Counted from the first letter of the stretch, positions 43,151 through 55,945 are shown. The stretch: DNA of 64,000 bases from Capsicum annuum (GCF_002878395.1 NC_061118.1:127988776-128052775), one strand, 5' to 3'. Notes: generated by a model not told the origin, from the letters alone. Made by a program: numbers and translations.

Positions 43151-45350
43151 ACTGTTTGGTAGGCCTTTGTCGTATGGTTACTAGTGTGGGTTGGATGGCT
43201 TCTATCCACGGTACGGTTGAAATATTCAATTCACAAGGAATGACTTTATGGTTCTATTCATATGGTTGGGTACAGTTTGGCATGGACGGTCATAGGATGG
43301 TGAGGCCTAGGATATGAGATAGGGGTACCACTCGTACCCTAGGGTGTGATAGGTATGTGGTAGTCATACCCTCTATCAAGAATATTAAGTAGTTTAAGCT
43401 GGGGGTAATCTAAACATTTCATCTCTTAACCTCTTAAGGCCCCATAACCTATAACACTCTTGGGATATCATTTAACCTATTTGCAATCACTAAAACTCTC
43501 ATAAAACACTCTCAAATTCTCTCAAGGCTCTAGGGTCAAGAAAGGCTAGGGTTTTGACAATAGGATCAATTTGGTGCTTACAAGGATGATTTTTCTCCAT
43601 CATCTTCATAAACTAAGGCGTGTTACTCCTCTTTCATTATTAGTTCAACTAAAACCATGATTTAATGTATAGTTTTCATGGCATAAATATTGTATAAATT
43701 GTGTTTTCAAATATATGTTGGGGGTTTTGCCTATAAATGGTTTGGTTATAGTTTTTCGATGTTCATATGATTATAATATTATTATGGTGGATTGAACATT
43801 TGGTTCATGGGAATGGTTAATTGGTACTTGGTTTGGGCTTCGGAAATACTATGCCCCAAAATATTTGATAAAATACATTTGAGAATATTTTTGACTAAAT
43901 TGTTTGACTTACATTGAATATGCATAGTATAACTTTTGTAATGGAACCCTAAATGGTATAAATGGTTTAAATAGTTTTGAATGGTTAAGTGGTAAGGTCT
44001 TGGTGATTATGGTTGGTCTAATTTAAAGCAATGTAAGGTACAAGGGAATCCTCCAAGCAAACTTAATAGCAAACATCTTGTGGGGTACATGGGATTCCCC
44101 CAAGTCAACATAACAATGTAATCTATGGGTATATGGAAATCCCTTCTTCTTAGAAAGATGTCAAGGATATTGCTTGCAAGCTATAGTCGGTATGACGATA
44201 CTACTACTTATAGGATTTGTTAATAATAAATGGAATTGGTGTTTGGTTGTCTGATAATAGTTTTAATTGGGCAATAATGGCGAGGTGTGAAATCTAATCG
44301 TGAAGGTATGAGTCCAATGGACAGATACTAGAAACTCATGTTTGTCAATATGAGTTTTGGTCATGGAGACCATAGATGATATTTATGAGGTACACGGAAA
44401 TCTTAGAAGTACACTTAAACATATGTAACATACAGATCAAAGGGTACTCGGGAAACCCCTACTCCTATGGTATCTTTGATTCATATGGCTACACACATCG
44501 AGGCTTATTCAGGGGGTTGCACTAGACCCATATAACTCGTGGTTAGTTCTGTGATGGTTAACCAACACATACCTAGGTTAATTATTTTTAAGGCATGCTA
44601 AACTCAATTCCCTTTCCTGACATAGATTGTATGTATGCATGGTTGTATATCATATAGTTGTTCACTTGGTTTTAAAGGTTGGCATTATTTTATCCTTATC
44701 CTTATTGCATGCTAACTTTCACTTGCTAACTCATCTTTGAGCGGCTATATCCCTACGTGATGAAGGAACTGACCATTCTACTCCTCTTACTTAGTGATTG
44801 GATTTGAGATCAGCTGTTGGATTGAAGTGGTGAGCTTCCATATTATGTAAGGCTCCATTTTATATCTTAGGTGTCTTTACATACTCTGGTTATTTCATAA
44901 ACATTGGTTTTTTCTATGGTTTGGGGGCAAGTCCCAATCTGATATTGTTTTAATTTTGGTTAGAAGATTTGTGGGACTACTATGGGTTGGCATACATGGT
45001 GTTTGTAGTGGTTTCAACCATGGCATTGGTATTAGTATTAAGGCTAGTACCGTTTGACTATATTTATGATTGTTCCATCTTATTATGTTATGGACTCGCA
45101 CTTGGTTATTTTCTTGGTTTTGGTATGATTATTCGTTGGTTATTGGATGGTTGGCCTTGCTTGGGGTGGTCACGGTTATCAAAATATCCCAATGTTTGGA
45201 ATTGTACAAAATGATATTTTTTGTTATATGTTTAGAGTTCATCCTATTTATGATATATATTTGGTGGTTGGTTTGGTATCAGGGGTTGTCCTCGGTCTTG
45301 GTTGGACTTGGGATGCCCATTATGACAAGGCCCGAGTTCGGGTCATGTCA
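43151..45350 (+). repeat. 5' LTR of the Del/Tekay-like element, first ~95 bp missing
   Basis: Aligns to the 3' LTR from about 52909: ACTAGTGTGGGTTGGATGG, 'ggcataaat', 'ttgggcaataatggcg', 'ggcatgctaaac' and 'ctggttatttcata' blocks occur in both in order. It ends GTTCGGGTCATGTCA before the primer site. Several ORFs of 70-100 codons in 44895-45449 lie inside this LTR and are not genes. Confidence 0.85.
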
Positions 45351-45352
45351 AG

Positions 45353-45372
45353 TTGTTATCAAAGCTTTAGGT
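45353..45372 (+). other. Initiator tRNA-Met primer binding site
   Basis: TTGTTATCAAAGCTTTAGG aligns with the common plant site TTGGTATCAGAGC, two bases after the LTR end. Confidence 0.8.
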
Positions 45373-45562
45373 TCATAGTTAGTTTGGAGTTCACAAAGTT
45401 ATGCCGAGTAGAGTCTCTTTTAAGGGTGTGTAGCGAGCCACACTCTTAAGAGAAAGGCAACAAGGCATTTAGGAAATGTTTCTCTTCTTTTTATTCTATT
45501 TTAAAGCTTAAAGTCTGAGCCCTGGAATCTTATCTAATTTCCATTTGTTCGCTTATAAGATC

Positions 45563-46790
45563 ATGCCTCAACGATATGAATTTCACAAAAACTACTCTTT
45601 CCTAAATAGGGATAATGTTGATAGGACATGCTTCGCTCATGGGATCCATACTCGGTCTAGGGGTCCAATCCTTGAGTTCTATGGAGTCTCACTAGTTCCT
45701 TCTAGTCCTCCTTAGGCTCGTCAAGAAGACATAATGAAAGCAGAGTTTCATCAGTCGATTCATGTGATGGCTCAGTTGAAAGTTTCTCAGGCTGAGCATG
45801 ATGCATCTGGTATTACATCTTTGGTGACCACAAGGGTTGGCCTATTCATGTGGTTGAATCCTTTAAGGGTTAAGAAATTGCATTGAAGATGGAGAAAGAT
45901 CCTTCGGGTTTTCTAGATGATATGGAAAAAAATCTCCAGGGACATGCATGCCACGAATGTGGAAGAGGTGAATTTTAGTGACTATCAAATAAAGGATGTG
46001 GCGGACCAATGGTATGAGGAATGGGATCTGGCAAGGGGTGAGGTTTATGAGTCATTATTGTGGGATAATTTCTCCCATGTTTTTCTAGATCACTTCTTTC
46101 CTCAAGAGTTGAGGGAAGCAAAAGTGGAGGAATTTCTTAATATAAAATAAGAGAAGATATCGGTCAAGGAGTATACCTTGAAATTTCACCCGTTGTCTAG
46201 GTATGCTCTAGAAATAGTGTCGGATATGAGGCCAAGGATGAGAAAGTTCACTTTTGGACTATTTTGTGAGTTGATCCTTGAAAGCAAGACTTTATTACTG
46301 ATTAAGGACATGGATATCTCTAGGTTGGTTGTTCATATGCAACGGGTAGAGGAGGAAAAGAGAAACCAGGCTGAGTCAGGGGAAAGGCATGGTAAGATGT
46401 TTAGGTTCTTTTAGTAGAGTGATTAATAGTAAAGTGGTAGGGATGGTGGTAAGTGTCCAAAGAAGAAGTGGAGGAGTTCTAGTTCTTTCTCCATAGCTAG
46501 TGCTACTTACCTGAAGAAATTGGGTGACAGGCATCAGTAGGGTGGCAATAACTTTATAGAACAGTGTGCCCAATCTCAACCTAGTGGGGCTCAGTCGACT
46601 TCATTATGTACTCTTTATAGGTTTTGTGGTTGATTACATCAGGGTTTCTATGATGAGAGGAGGGACAATTGTTTTAAATATGGTTAGCTAGGCCATATGC
46701 GTAGAAATTTTCTGATTGATAAGGTTGTGTCAGGAGCGAACAAAGTCCCTGTTGCCTTTATTTTTGCTACTGGTTATATGCACTAACGAC
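45563..46790 (+). pseudogene. gag pseudogene of the Del/Tekay-like element
   Basis: The ATG at 45563 gives MPQRYEFHKNYSFLNRD. After stops the Retrotrans_gag domain is readable: YQIKDVADQWYEEWDLARGE (about 45983-46042), LLWDNFSHVFLDHFFPQELR (about 46055-46115), VKEYTLKFHPLSRYA (about 46163-46207) and DMDISRLVVHMQRVEEEK (about 46308-46361). The following zinc-knuckle region (about 46600-46720) has lost part of its CCHC pattern. Multiple stops and a frameshift make it inactive. Gag would form the particle that packages the element RNA. Confidence 0.85.
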
Positions 46791-48194
46791 TCGATAAAAG
46801 TTTGAGGTATCGCTTGATTTCGTGAATGGTATGTTGAAACTCTTTTCTTGGGAAATTTATCATTTACAAGATCCGGCATCCACTCTCTCTTATGTGACCC
46901 CATTTGTGGCTGTGTATTTTGGTTTTGGTCTCGAGGTTATCTCAAACCCTTTTACTATTTCTACCCTGATAGGTGACTCCTTAGTTTCTAAGAGAGTCTT
47001 TATGGGGAGTGTGGTATCTTTTGGTAGTAAGGAGACTTTGGTGGATTTGTATGAGTTAGATATGGTGGATTTTGAATTCATTCTGGGGATAGAATGGTTA
47101 CACTCGTTCTATACATCCTTAGACTATTAAACTCATAAGGTTTTCTTTAAGTTCCTTGGTGAATAGGTTATTGAGTTGGAGGGTGGTTCCCTAGCTACTA
47201 AGAGGAGGTTTATATCATATCTTAGAGCTTGGAGATTAATATCAAAAGGGTGTCTCTATCATCTAGTCCTGGTTAAGGATTCTAACTTGGGAGGTCCTTC
47301 TTTGCATTCGGTTCTAGTGGTGAATGAGCTTCCTAAGGTCTTTCTAGATGATCTTCCTGGTGTTCCTCCAAATAGGGACATTGATTTTGGGATTGATTCG
47401 GTTCTAGACACTCCTCCAATATATATTCCCCCTTATAGAATAGCAATGGGTGAGTTGAAGGAACTTGAGGAGCAACTTAAGGATCTTTTGGATAAGGTTT
47501 TTATCCGTCCTGGTATGTCCCCATTGGACACACCTCTGTTATTCATAAATAAGAAGGATGATTTCCTTCGGATGTGTGTTGACTATCGAAATTTGACTAA
47601 GGTGATGGTCAAAAACAAGTATCCTCTTCCAAGGATGGATGACTTGTTTGATCAGTTACAAGGTGCCAAATTCTTTTCTAAGATAGATCTTTGGTTTGGG
47701 TATCTTCATCTTAAGATTAGGGAGGTGGATATCCCTAAGACAACTTTCTATACCCAGTATGGGCCCTTTGAGTTCCTGTTTATTCTTTTGCGTTGATCAA
47801 TGCTCTAATAATGTTTATGGATTTGATGAACATGGTCTTTCATCAGTTTCTGGATTTGGTTATCATTATGTTCATTAATGACATTTTGGTGTACTCTAAG
47901 GGATAGGTGGATCATACCAATCACCTCTAGGTTGTGTTTGCAGACTCTGAAGAAGCAACAGTTGTATGCCAAATTTTCTAAATGTGAATTTTGGTTAAAC
48001 ACTATCACTTTTCTTGGTCACACTATTTCTAGTGAAGGGATCATGGTAGATCTGCAAAAGTTTTTAGTGGTTAAGAGATGGCCTAGACCAACAAATCCAG
48101 CCAATATTCGGAGTTTCTTGGGTTTGGCTGGGTAATATAGGAGGTTTGTGGAAAGTTTCTTAACGATAGCTGCCCTATTGACTAAGTTGACTCA
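46791..48194 (+). pseudogene. protease-RT pseudogene (Del/Tekay-like), 5' part of pol
   Basis: Protease: DPASTLSYVTPFVAVYFGFG (about 46873-46930) and DFEFILGIEWLHSFYTSLD (about 47068-47126), the usual retropepsin start and flap-distal blocks. RT follows at 47176: [38 protein letters not shown], the [12 protein letters not shown] block (about 47572-47607) and [21 protein letters not shown] frameshift occurs near 47790. The catalytic motif then reads FINDILVYS (about 47866-47892), so the first aspartate of the F-x-D-D box is asparagine. The thumb and connection follow (KFSKCEFWLNTITFLGHTIS, then RSFLGLAG). The reading is broken at 48194 by the solo LTR. Confidence 0.88.
48190..48194 (+). repeat. 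Left target-site duplication of the solo LTR
   Basis: ACTCA directly left of the LTR; repeated at 50723-50727. Confidence 0.85.
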
Positions 48195-50722
48195 TGACAA
48201 GACCCGAACCCTGGGGCATGTCATATGGGCACCTCAAGCTCACATGAACCAAAGGACCCCCCCAATAACTTATCACATATGTCTCATCATACCATAGGAG
48301 TCGAAGGGACCCCAACTCTCATATCAACATAATGGAAATAATAACATAAGTCGACATTAGATTCATTATAATAACTATTCGTTCCCAAGTTCACAGTTGT
48401 TCATAATACCTCTATATAAAACCTAGATCAGTAAATGTATATGTCGGGACAAGCCCCCGACTATAGCTAAACCAAGTCTTAAAGAGACCAAGACTAACAA
48501 AAAACACTAAGAGATAAATGTCTCCGAATGTAAGAAAGATCATCTCTTCAAGTCAATGCACGAACCACCTGATTATCTAATCACTTCGCAGGAGAAAAAA
48601 ATGCTCCGAACCCTATGTCACGTGGGGATGTAGCATCCGGAGACGATTAGCGGTTGGAATGCTAGTATGTAACTCAAGGATAAGTGATAAAGTACATCAT
48701 CAATCAACAAGTCAATATATCATATTTTATCATGTTCATACACTTATCCATACATATAAATACTTCACACACCAATCAAGATATTAAGGCTTATCAACAT
48801 TCTCAAGCATTCATTCACTAGGCATAAAATGAGGAACCACGACACTCCACACTTATAGATTCAACAATTCACACTAAGGATAGATCTTTCACCACAATCA
48901 CACCTACTTAGACAACTGACTTCAACCATTCTTACTCATTCATCAACCAAAGGCTTTAACCACATACACATTCATTCCACAAGGAACACTATCCATACTC
49001 ATTTTCAATCAATCATGGCATCTTTAACCATATGCTCATACATTAGGGACAAGGTAATATCACCTCAAAAGATCTATTTGAGCAAGGGACTTTAACCTCA
49101 TATTATTTCTATGGGCAAGGGAATTTAACCTCAAGCCATTTATAAGGCCAAGGACTTCAACCTTAAGTCATCACACTCTCATTAGTTGGCAATGGGACTT
49201 TAGCCTACTTTACTCATGGATCAATCATATTTTTAATACACCACTTAAGGACTTCAAAAATTTAGTGAATTTAAGACTATATATGACCACAAGGTTGTTA
49301 TAGGAGCCTTCATTGCTAAACAATTTCAAAAGGACAATACCTTAATTCAATTAATCATACAATTCAATTCATGGTCAACAAGACCATCACAATCTATTAA
49401 CATTTCATTAGAAAATTTATTACCACATTCTTACCACACAACACACAATTCAAGTCATGCTTCACATTGCGAGACTGCAACCTCTTTTTGGTCCTTAGCG
49501 TAACAAGGTTATCCTCACACCTTACATAACTTACAATACCTTCAACAACATTATTATTACTCATCTACACTCATTAGGCCATTGCTCTAGATCAAGATAT
49601 CATCAACATGTACCTAGTAATTTCACTTAGACATTTTTAGAAATACCTTGGATGCATACCTTTAACAAGGACATTCTCATGGTAGAAATTCTAGAAGATT
49701 AGGGTTATGTATCAACACAAGTATAAGCAAGAATCATTATTATTCATTGTTAGATAGAAAAAACCCTATTTATTTCATTCAAAACCACCATGAACACTTA
49801 CTAATCCAAGTGTGAATTACATGGGCTTGGAGTTATTTAAAGAAGGGAAAAGATTCATGCCTTAAACAAGGTGATACACCAACAATCATGACTCTTTCTT
49901 TCCGTAAGATGAACACCTCCAAACCCCTAGCCTCCAATCTTGCTTCAAGAGCCTTATGATGTTTACGATGTTTAAGTCTTGTAAAATAAAGACTTAGAAG
50001 GCTAATATTCCTTATATAGTTAGAGGTTTTAGCGATTTAGGAATGGGAAATAACCAACAGGTCCTTGGTTACAAGATAGAAAGTGTACACATGCAGGGGT
50101 ATGACTCCATCTTATGGTTCACATAGCAATCGTGACCTAGGGCATGAGTGGTACCCTAACTTATACCCTGGGCTTATCCAAGGTCAACTATACTAGTTAC
50201 TGTACTACTAGAAACCCTTTAGTCTTATCCAAAGGGTACGACTCATTAACTATGTTGTACAGACCACCAGTAACAAAAATAGTCCACTTGGTTTAAGGCC
50301 TCTTTTTTCATGATTGAGTTGCATACAAATTGTATGCATTAGATACAATTGAGGGAAGGTCAAGTCATATATAAACAAGTATACTACCTTATAATTCTAT
50401 CTAGTATACATTAGGAGAGGAGGAGAAGGGTACGAATCATGACCAACAATACGACTCAAGCCCTTTAACCATACCTACCCCAGAGACACCAAAAGATGAT
50501 GTTCTTTAAAGGGTTGAAGTCTAGGTGCTTCAATTCCCTACTAGGACTATGCGTCATTAAATGAGGAGCGACGAAAGCATAAACACAAGTTAACACACCA
50601 ATATGCATCAACCAACCCTTACACAAGTTAGAAACAAGCACACCACAAGGGCACAACACAACACATATCAAGATTATCACCAATCACCCAATTTTTTTAA
50701 GGCCACAGTCTTGGGTGTTTCA
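48195..50722 (-). repeat. Solo LTR of a Del-type element, minus orientation
   Basis: Reads TGACAAGACCCGAACCCTGG at its left edge and GGGTGTTTCA at its right edge on the plus strand, so on the minus strand it runs TGAAACACCC to GGGTTCGGGTCTTGTCA, with the TG...CA ends of an LTR. Its end matches the ends of the host element's LTRs (GGTTCGGGTCGTGTCA). At 2,528 bp it has the size of the 3' LTR here. A perfect 5-bp duplication (ACTCA) flanks it. No internal sequence remains, so the inserted element was reduced by LTR-LTR recombination. No gene lies inside. Confidence 0.92.
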
Positions 50723-50727
50723 ACTCA
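50723..50727 (+). repeat. Right target-site duplication of the solo LTR
   Basis: ACTCA directly right of the LTR. The host coding sequence resumes at once with QEKVKFSLSDACE. Confidence 0.85.
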
Positions 50728-52715
50728 AGAAAAGGTAAAGTTCTCTTTATCAGATGCTTGTGAGGGTAGTTTCAAGAAGCTTAAGGGTAAACTAACTTTG
50801 GCTATGGTTTTTTACTTTCCTAAAAGACACTGACGGTTTGTGGTCTATTATGATGCATCTCGGGTAGGACTTAGTTGTGTTTTGATGTAGCATGGAAAGG
50901 AGATATCCAATGCTTATAGGCAGTTAAATTTACATGAGAGAAACTATCTTACTCATTATCTCGAGGTGTTAGCAGTGGTGTTTGCATTAAAAATTTGGCG
51001 GCACTATTTGTATGGTGTGCATGTAGACATCTTCTCAAATCATAAGAATTTGTAGTATGTGTTTACATAAAAATATATTTACCATGGTCAAAGGAGATTG
51101 TTGGAGATTCTCAAGGACTATGACTTAAGTTTTCACTACCATCCACGTAAGGCTAATGTTATTGTTGATTCTCTTAGCAGGTCATCTATGGGGAGTGTAG
51201 CTTATGTGGATAAGGAGAGGTAGGATTTGGTGAAGGATATTCACTGCTAAGCTAATCTTAGAGTTTGCCTTTTAGACTCTGAGAGTGGTAGGGTGTTGGT
51301 ACAAGAAGTGGTTCGATCGTTTATTGCTGTAGAGATCAAGGAAAACAAAATATTAGGTCCCTTTTTGATAAAAATAAAGGGTGATATAGGTGGGTAAAAG
51401 ATAATGGTATTTGAGATTAGTGGTGACGGTACCTTGTATTACAAAGGGAGATTATGTGTTCCTGACATCAAAGGTTTGCGAGAAAGTATATTGACTGAGG
51501 TGCACGAATCATACTATGTTTTTTATCCCAATTCAATGAATATTTATCATGATTTGAAGGAGATGTATTGGTGGAATGGTATGAATAAATATGTGGCTAA
51601 TTTTGTGGCCAAGTGTTTAGTATGTCAACAAGTGAAAGTTGAGCATATGAGGCCTGGGGGTTTGTACCATGAGATTGAATTGCTAGAATGGAAATGGGAA
51701 GTAATAAACATAGATTTTGTTACCGTTCTTCCTCGGTCTCAAAATCAATTTATTCGATTTAGGTCATCATGGATAGAATGAGAAAGTCAGCTTACTTCTT
51801 GAGGATTATACGATGTTGTATATTTATGAGATTGTAAAGCTGCATGGGGTACATGTTTTGATCATCTCTGATTGTGGTACACATTTTTCATCTAACTTAT
51901 GGCAGGCGTCATAGAAAGGATAGGGTACTATGGTTAGTTTAAGTACAGTTTTTCACCCAAAAACGAATGGGAAAGAAGAAAGAACTATTCAGACATTGGA
52001 AGATATGCTTCGTACATGTGGAATCGATTATGGTGGTAATTGGGTAAAGCATCAACCTCTTGTAGAGTTTACTTACAACAATTGTTACAATTTTAGCATT
52101 TGAATGTCCCCTTTTGAGGCGTTATATGGTAGGAAGTGTAGGTCTTCTATTTGGTGGTTCAATTTTAGTAAGGCTGATGTGTTTTTCTAGGATTTGGTTT
52201 ATTAGTCTATGGAAATGGTAAAGGTGATTCGGGACAGGCTTAAGGCTATCCAAAGTTGTCAAAAGTCCAATACAGATATAAGTTGTAGGAATTTAGAGTT
52301 TGAGATTAGAGATAGGGTGCTCCTAATGGTTTCTCCAATGAAGGGAGTAAAGTAGTTTGGGAAAAATTAGGAATCTTAGTCCTCGGTATGTTGGTCCTTA
52401 TGTGGTCTTGAGGAGGTTTGATAATATGGCATATAAATTGAAGTTTCCATCTAGTTTGAGCTCCATTCATCCGGTATCTAATATCTTTACATTGAGAAAG
52501 TGTGTAGGTAATCCTTCATTGGATATTCTTTTAGAAGGATTAGGTATCTCAGATTCTAAGTCTTATGAAGAGATCTCGATTGATATCTTGGATCAGCAGG
52601 TTCATCAGTTATGGACCAAGGATGTAGCTTCGGTTAAGGTTCTATGAAGGAACCACAAGGTGGAAGAGGCTACATAGGAAGTGGAAGAGGACATGATTTC
52701 CTTGCATCTTTGTTT
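50728..52715 (+). pseudogene. RNase H-integrase-chromodomain pseudogene (Del/Tekay-like), 3' part of pol
   Basis: RNase H: VKFSLSDACEGSFKKLKGKL, VVYYDASRVGLSCVL (about 50840-50885), [20 protein letters not shown] (about 50990-51050) and YHPRKANVIVDSLSR (about 51138-51182). Integrase zinc-binding part near 51500-51640 keeps the first histidine (TEVHES) and CLVCQQ, but the second histidine position reads FYPN. The core keeps INIDFV (about 51706), SDCGTHFSS (about 51870-51895) and ERTIQTLEDML (about 51981-52010). The tail from 52357 (SPRYVGPYVVLRRFD, IHPVSNIFTLRKCVG, ILDQQVHQL, VASVKVL) is the chromodomain-like end typical of Del/Tekay. At least eight stops or frameshifts. Confidence 0.88.
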
Positions 52716-52814
52716 TCTAACTTAGTTAATGGTCCGAATGAATGGGTTAGGGTGTAACTCATTCTTGTACTTCCTTGTCCGATATTTAAAGATGAATGAT
52801 CCTAGTGGGGTAGA
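52716..52814 (+). other. 3' untranslated region and polypurine tract of the Del/Tekay-like element
   Basis: AATGATCCTAGTGGGGTAGA precedes the inferred 3' LTR start. The tract is short and decayed. Confidence 0.55.
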
Positions 52815-55204
52815 CTTAAATTCCCTGGCTTTTGACCCTTCGAAAATTTCTCAATTTTTGGTTGCTGGACGTCATATGACTTGGATTCTTCTCGTATGAT
52901 GAGGTACGGTTTGGTTGGTCTTGGTCATACGGTGACTAGTGTGGGTTGGATGGTTTCTGTCCAAGGTACGATTGGAACATACAAGTAGTATATTAGGGTA
53001 CATATAGTAAGGTGTCAATCGTATTTTGCCCTAAGTTTAGTCTAGGTGATTCTATTCTGCCTAGGGAATGACTTCATGATACTATTAGTATAGTTGGGTA
53101 CGGTTTGGCTTTGATAGTCGTATTTTGGATAGTGTTGGTGTCCAAGGTGAGGCCTTGGGTATAAGATAGGGGTACGACTTGTACCTTAGGTTACGATTGG
53201 TATGGGGCGGTCATACAATCCTACGGGAATTGTAAGCAATTAAAGTTGGGGTAATCTAAACTTTTACCCTCTTAATGTCTAATGGACCCATGACTTATAA
53301 CACTATTAGGATATTATTTAACCTATTTTCAATCACTCAAACTCTCTTAAAAAAATCGCAAAATCTCACAATGCTCTTGGGCCAAGGAAGGCTAGGTTTT
53401 CATCAATAGGATTAGTTTGTGGCTTACAAGGGTGATTTCTCTCTAACAACTTCGTATTCTAAGGTATTTTACTCCTCCCTCATTTTTAGTTCAACTAAAG
53501 GCATGACTTAATGTATGGTTTTCATGGCATAAATGTTTTATGGTTTGGGTTTTCAAATATATGTTGGGGGTATTGGTTATAAGTGGTTTTTTATGGTTTT
53601 CCCATGATTTTACATATGATTTTCATATTATTATGGTGGTTTGAACAATTGGTTTCATGGGAATGGTTAATTGGTCCTTGCCTTTAGTTTGGCTCTAGAA
53701 ATACTATGCCCCCAACATGTTTGATAAAATGCCTATGAGAATGTTTTTGGTTAAATTGTTGGACTTTCATTGATCTATGCATGGTATAACTTGGTAATGG
53801 AACCCAATACGATATAAATGTTTAAGTAGTTTGGAATGGATAAATGGTAAGGTCTTTGTGGTTATGGTTGGTGTAATTGAAAGCCTTGTAGGGTACAAGG
53901 GAATCCCCCAAGAAAACTTAACAACAAACATCTTGTGGGGCACATGGGATTCCCCCTAGCCAACTTAACAATGTAATCTATTGGTACATAGGAATCCCCT
54001 CCTCTAAAAAAGAATGGCTAAGGACATTTCTTGCAAGCTATAGTCAGTATGACGATACCTCTAATTATAGCCATGAATAATAATAAATGGAATTTATGGG
54101 TTTATTGTATAGTAATGGTTTTAATTGGGCAATAATGGCGGGCTGTGATAGCTTATCGTGAAGGTGTGAGTCCAATGGAAGGGCACTGGAAACTTATGTG
54201 TGTCGACACTATGATTGATCATTGAGACCATATATGATACTTATTGTGTACACTTAAATTCTCTAGGTATACTTGTACATATGTATCTTGGAGAGCGAAG
54301 GGTACTTGGGTAACCCTACTCCTATGGTATCTCCGGTTTGTACGACTACACACATCGGGGCTCGTTCAAGGGATAGACTGGACATATATAGCCTGTGTGT
54401 TGTTTAAAGATGGTTAAGCTGCATATACCCAGGTTAATGGTTTTAAAGGCATGCTAAACCAGGATTCCTTTCCCGGCATGGATTATATATATGTATTGTT
54501 GTATATACATATGGTTGTTTACTTGGTTATAAAGGTTGGCATTATTTTATGTTTATCCTAAGTGCATGCTAGAGTTCACCCACTAACCCATCTTTGGGTG
54601 TCTGTATCCCCACGTAATACAGGAATCGACTATTCTACTCCTCCTACTTATTGATTGAATTCAGGATCAGTTTTTGGAGTGAAGTGGTGAGCTTTCATAG
54701 TTGGAAGACTCTATTTCATATCTTGGATGTCTTTACATACTCTGGTTATTTCATAGACATTGGTTTTGGCTATGGTTTGGGAAATGTCCCAACCAGATAT
54801 TCTTTTACTTTCGACTAGAGGCTTTGTGGGACTTCCGTGGGTTAGTATCAGAGGTGTCGGTAATGGTGTCGGTCTTAGCATTGCTATTGGTATTATGGTT
54901 GATATTGTTTGACTGTATTTATGATTTTTCCATCCTATTATTTTATGGACTCGCACATGGTTATTGTTTTGGTTTTGGTATGATTATTAGTTGGGCATTC
55001 AATGGTTGGACTTGCTTTGATTGGTCACAATTATGGACCTATCCCAGAGTCTGGAATTGTACAAAAAGCTATCTTATTATATATTTGGAAATCATCCGAT
55101 TTAGGGTATGCATTTGGCGATTGGGTTAGGCATCGGGGGTGGTCCCCGATCCTAGTTGGACTTGGGATGCCTATTACGACAAGACCCTGGTTCGGGTCGT
55201 GTCA
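52815..55204 (+). repeat. 3' LTR of the Del/Tekay-like element
   Basis: About 2.39 kb, ending GTTCGGGTCGTGTCA at 55204. The start near CTTAAATTCCCTGGC is approximate because the TG end has decayed. From 52909 it pairs with the 5' LTR. The high divergence between the two LTRs (indels and many substitutions visible by eye) indicates an old insertion. ORFs of 80-142 codons at 54701-55250 fall inside the LTR and are not genes. Confidence 0.82.
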
Positions 55205-55207
55205 CTT

Positions 55208-55945
55208 GCATCACACAGTGAGGGTCCAGGTCCTTCAAAATCAATCATAGGTAAAATTCACGAGAATAACCAGAGAGTAAGAGACAGTTCAGGAAGATTA
55301 AAAAACACAAGATTTTACGTGGAAACTCAGGAAGGGAAAAACCACGACTTGCCCACACAAGCACCAAAAAACTCCACTATAATCAACCTCCTGATTACAG
55401 TATAGATTTTATCCTACCTCTAGGCTCCTTTCGTTAGTAGAAACTCTACTACAAGCTCATCTTGGTAACTCTACCAAAGACCCTCTCAGCACAAATTAAC
55501 TCTAATCAGTCTCTCACTTAGGCAACTATACCTAAGCACACTCTCTCAACAAAAGAAATCACACTTATAATGCGAGTAGTTCAGTTACAAATTAATACTT
55601 GCTCATGAACACTCACTCGCTCATTAAGCATACTACCAAGATAAGAACATGAGTAATGCTTTAGCAATCTTAAAATGGAGATTTATGCTCCCTCTCATCA
55701 GTTTTTAGAATTTGCAAAAACCATTTAATTAAGAGGCGTCTCTTTCCTTTTATAGCTGAGTGGTGATTAGGGATTGAAAGATCATTGTACCAGCTGTCCA
55801 AATCAGTAAAAAATAGCACATGCATGCCTGTTACACAAGAGGAAAAATCTATGTAGATGTTGCATGCCAACTATTTTGTACCTTAGACGTCCGGGGACCT
55901 GGTCCTTTGCAGTTTAGCTGCTTGTCATCAAAACTATATCTAACA
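55208..55945 (-). repeat. Copia-like LTR, minus orientation
   Basis: On the minus strand it starts TGTTAGATATAGTTTTGATG, has a TATA-type box CTATAAAAGG (about 55746-55755), then GATTTTTCC-type and CACGTAAAATCTTGTG-type sequence and ends close to 55208. The 'gattttacgtggaaac' and 'gggaaaaaccacg' blocks (plus strand 55311-55350) are common in plant Ty1-copia LTRs. The right edge is clear. The left edge adjoins the Del LTR end, and I found no target duplication, so it may be truncated there. Confidence 0.6.

Larger units (their letters stand above)
43151..55204 (+). mobile_element. Del/Tekay-like chromovirus (Ty3-gypsy), split by a solo LTR
   Basis: 5' LTR (beheaded), initiator-tRNA-Met primer site, gag, protease, RT, RNase H, integrase and a C-terminal chromodomain-like tail, then purine tract and 3' LTR, all on the plus strand. 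The pol order protease-RT-RNase H-integrase is that of Ty3-gypsy. The integrase tail (SPRYVGPY, IHPVSNIF, LDQQV, then VEEAT) is that of plant Del/Tekay chromoviruses. A minus-strand solo LTR at 48195-50722 divides it. Confidence 0.85.

Noticed and set aside
44895..45449. Several overlapping ORFs of 68-102 codons on both strands
   Set aside because: They lie entirely within the 5' LTR of the Del/Tekay-like element, and parallel ORFs occur at the same place in the 3' LTR (54701-55250); they are LTR sequence, not genes.
55208..55945. Complete solo LTR with target duplication
   Set aside because: No matching short repeat was found at the two edges; the left edge is uncertain, so it is reported only as a copia-like LTR.
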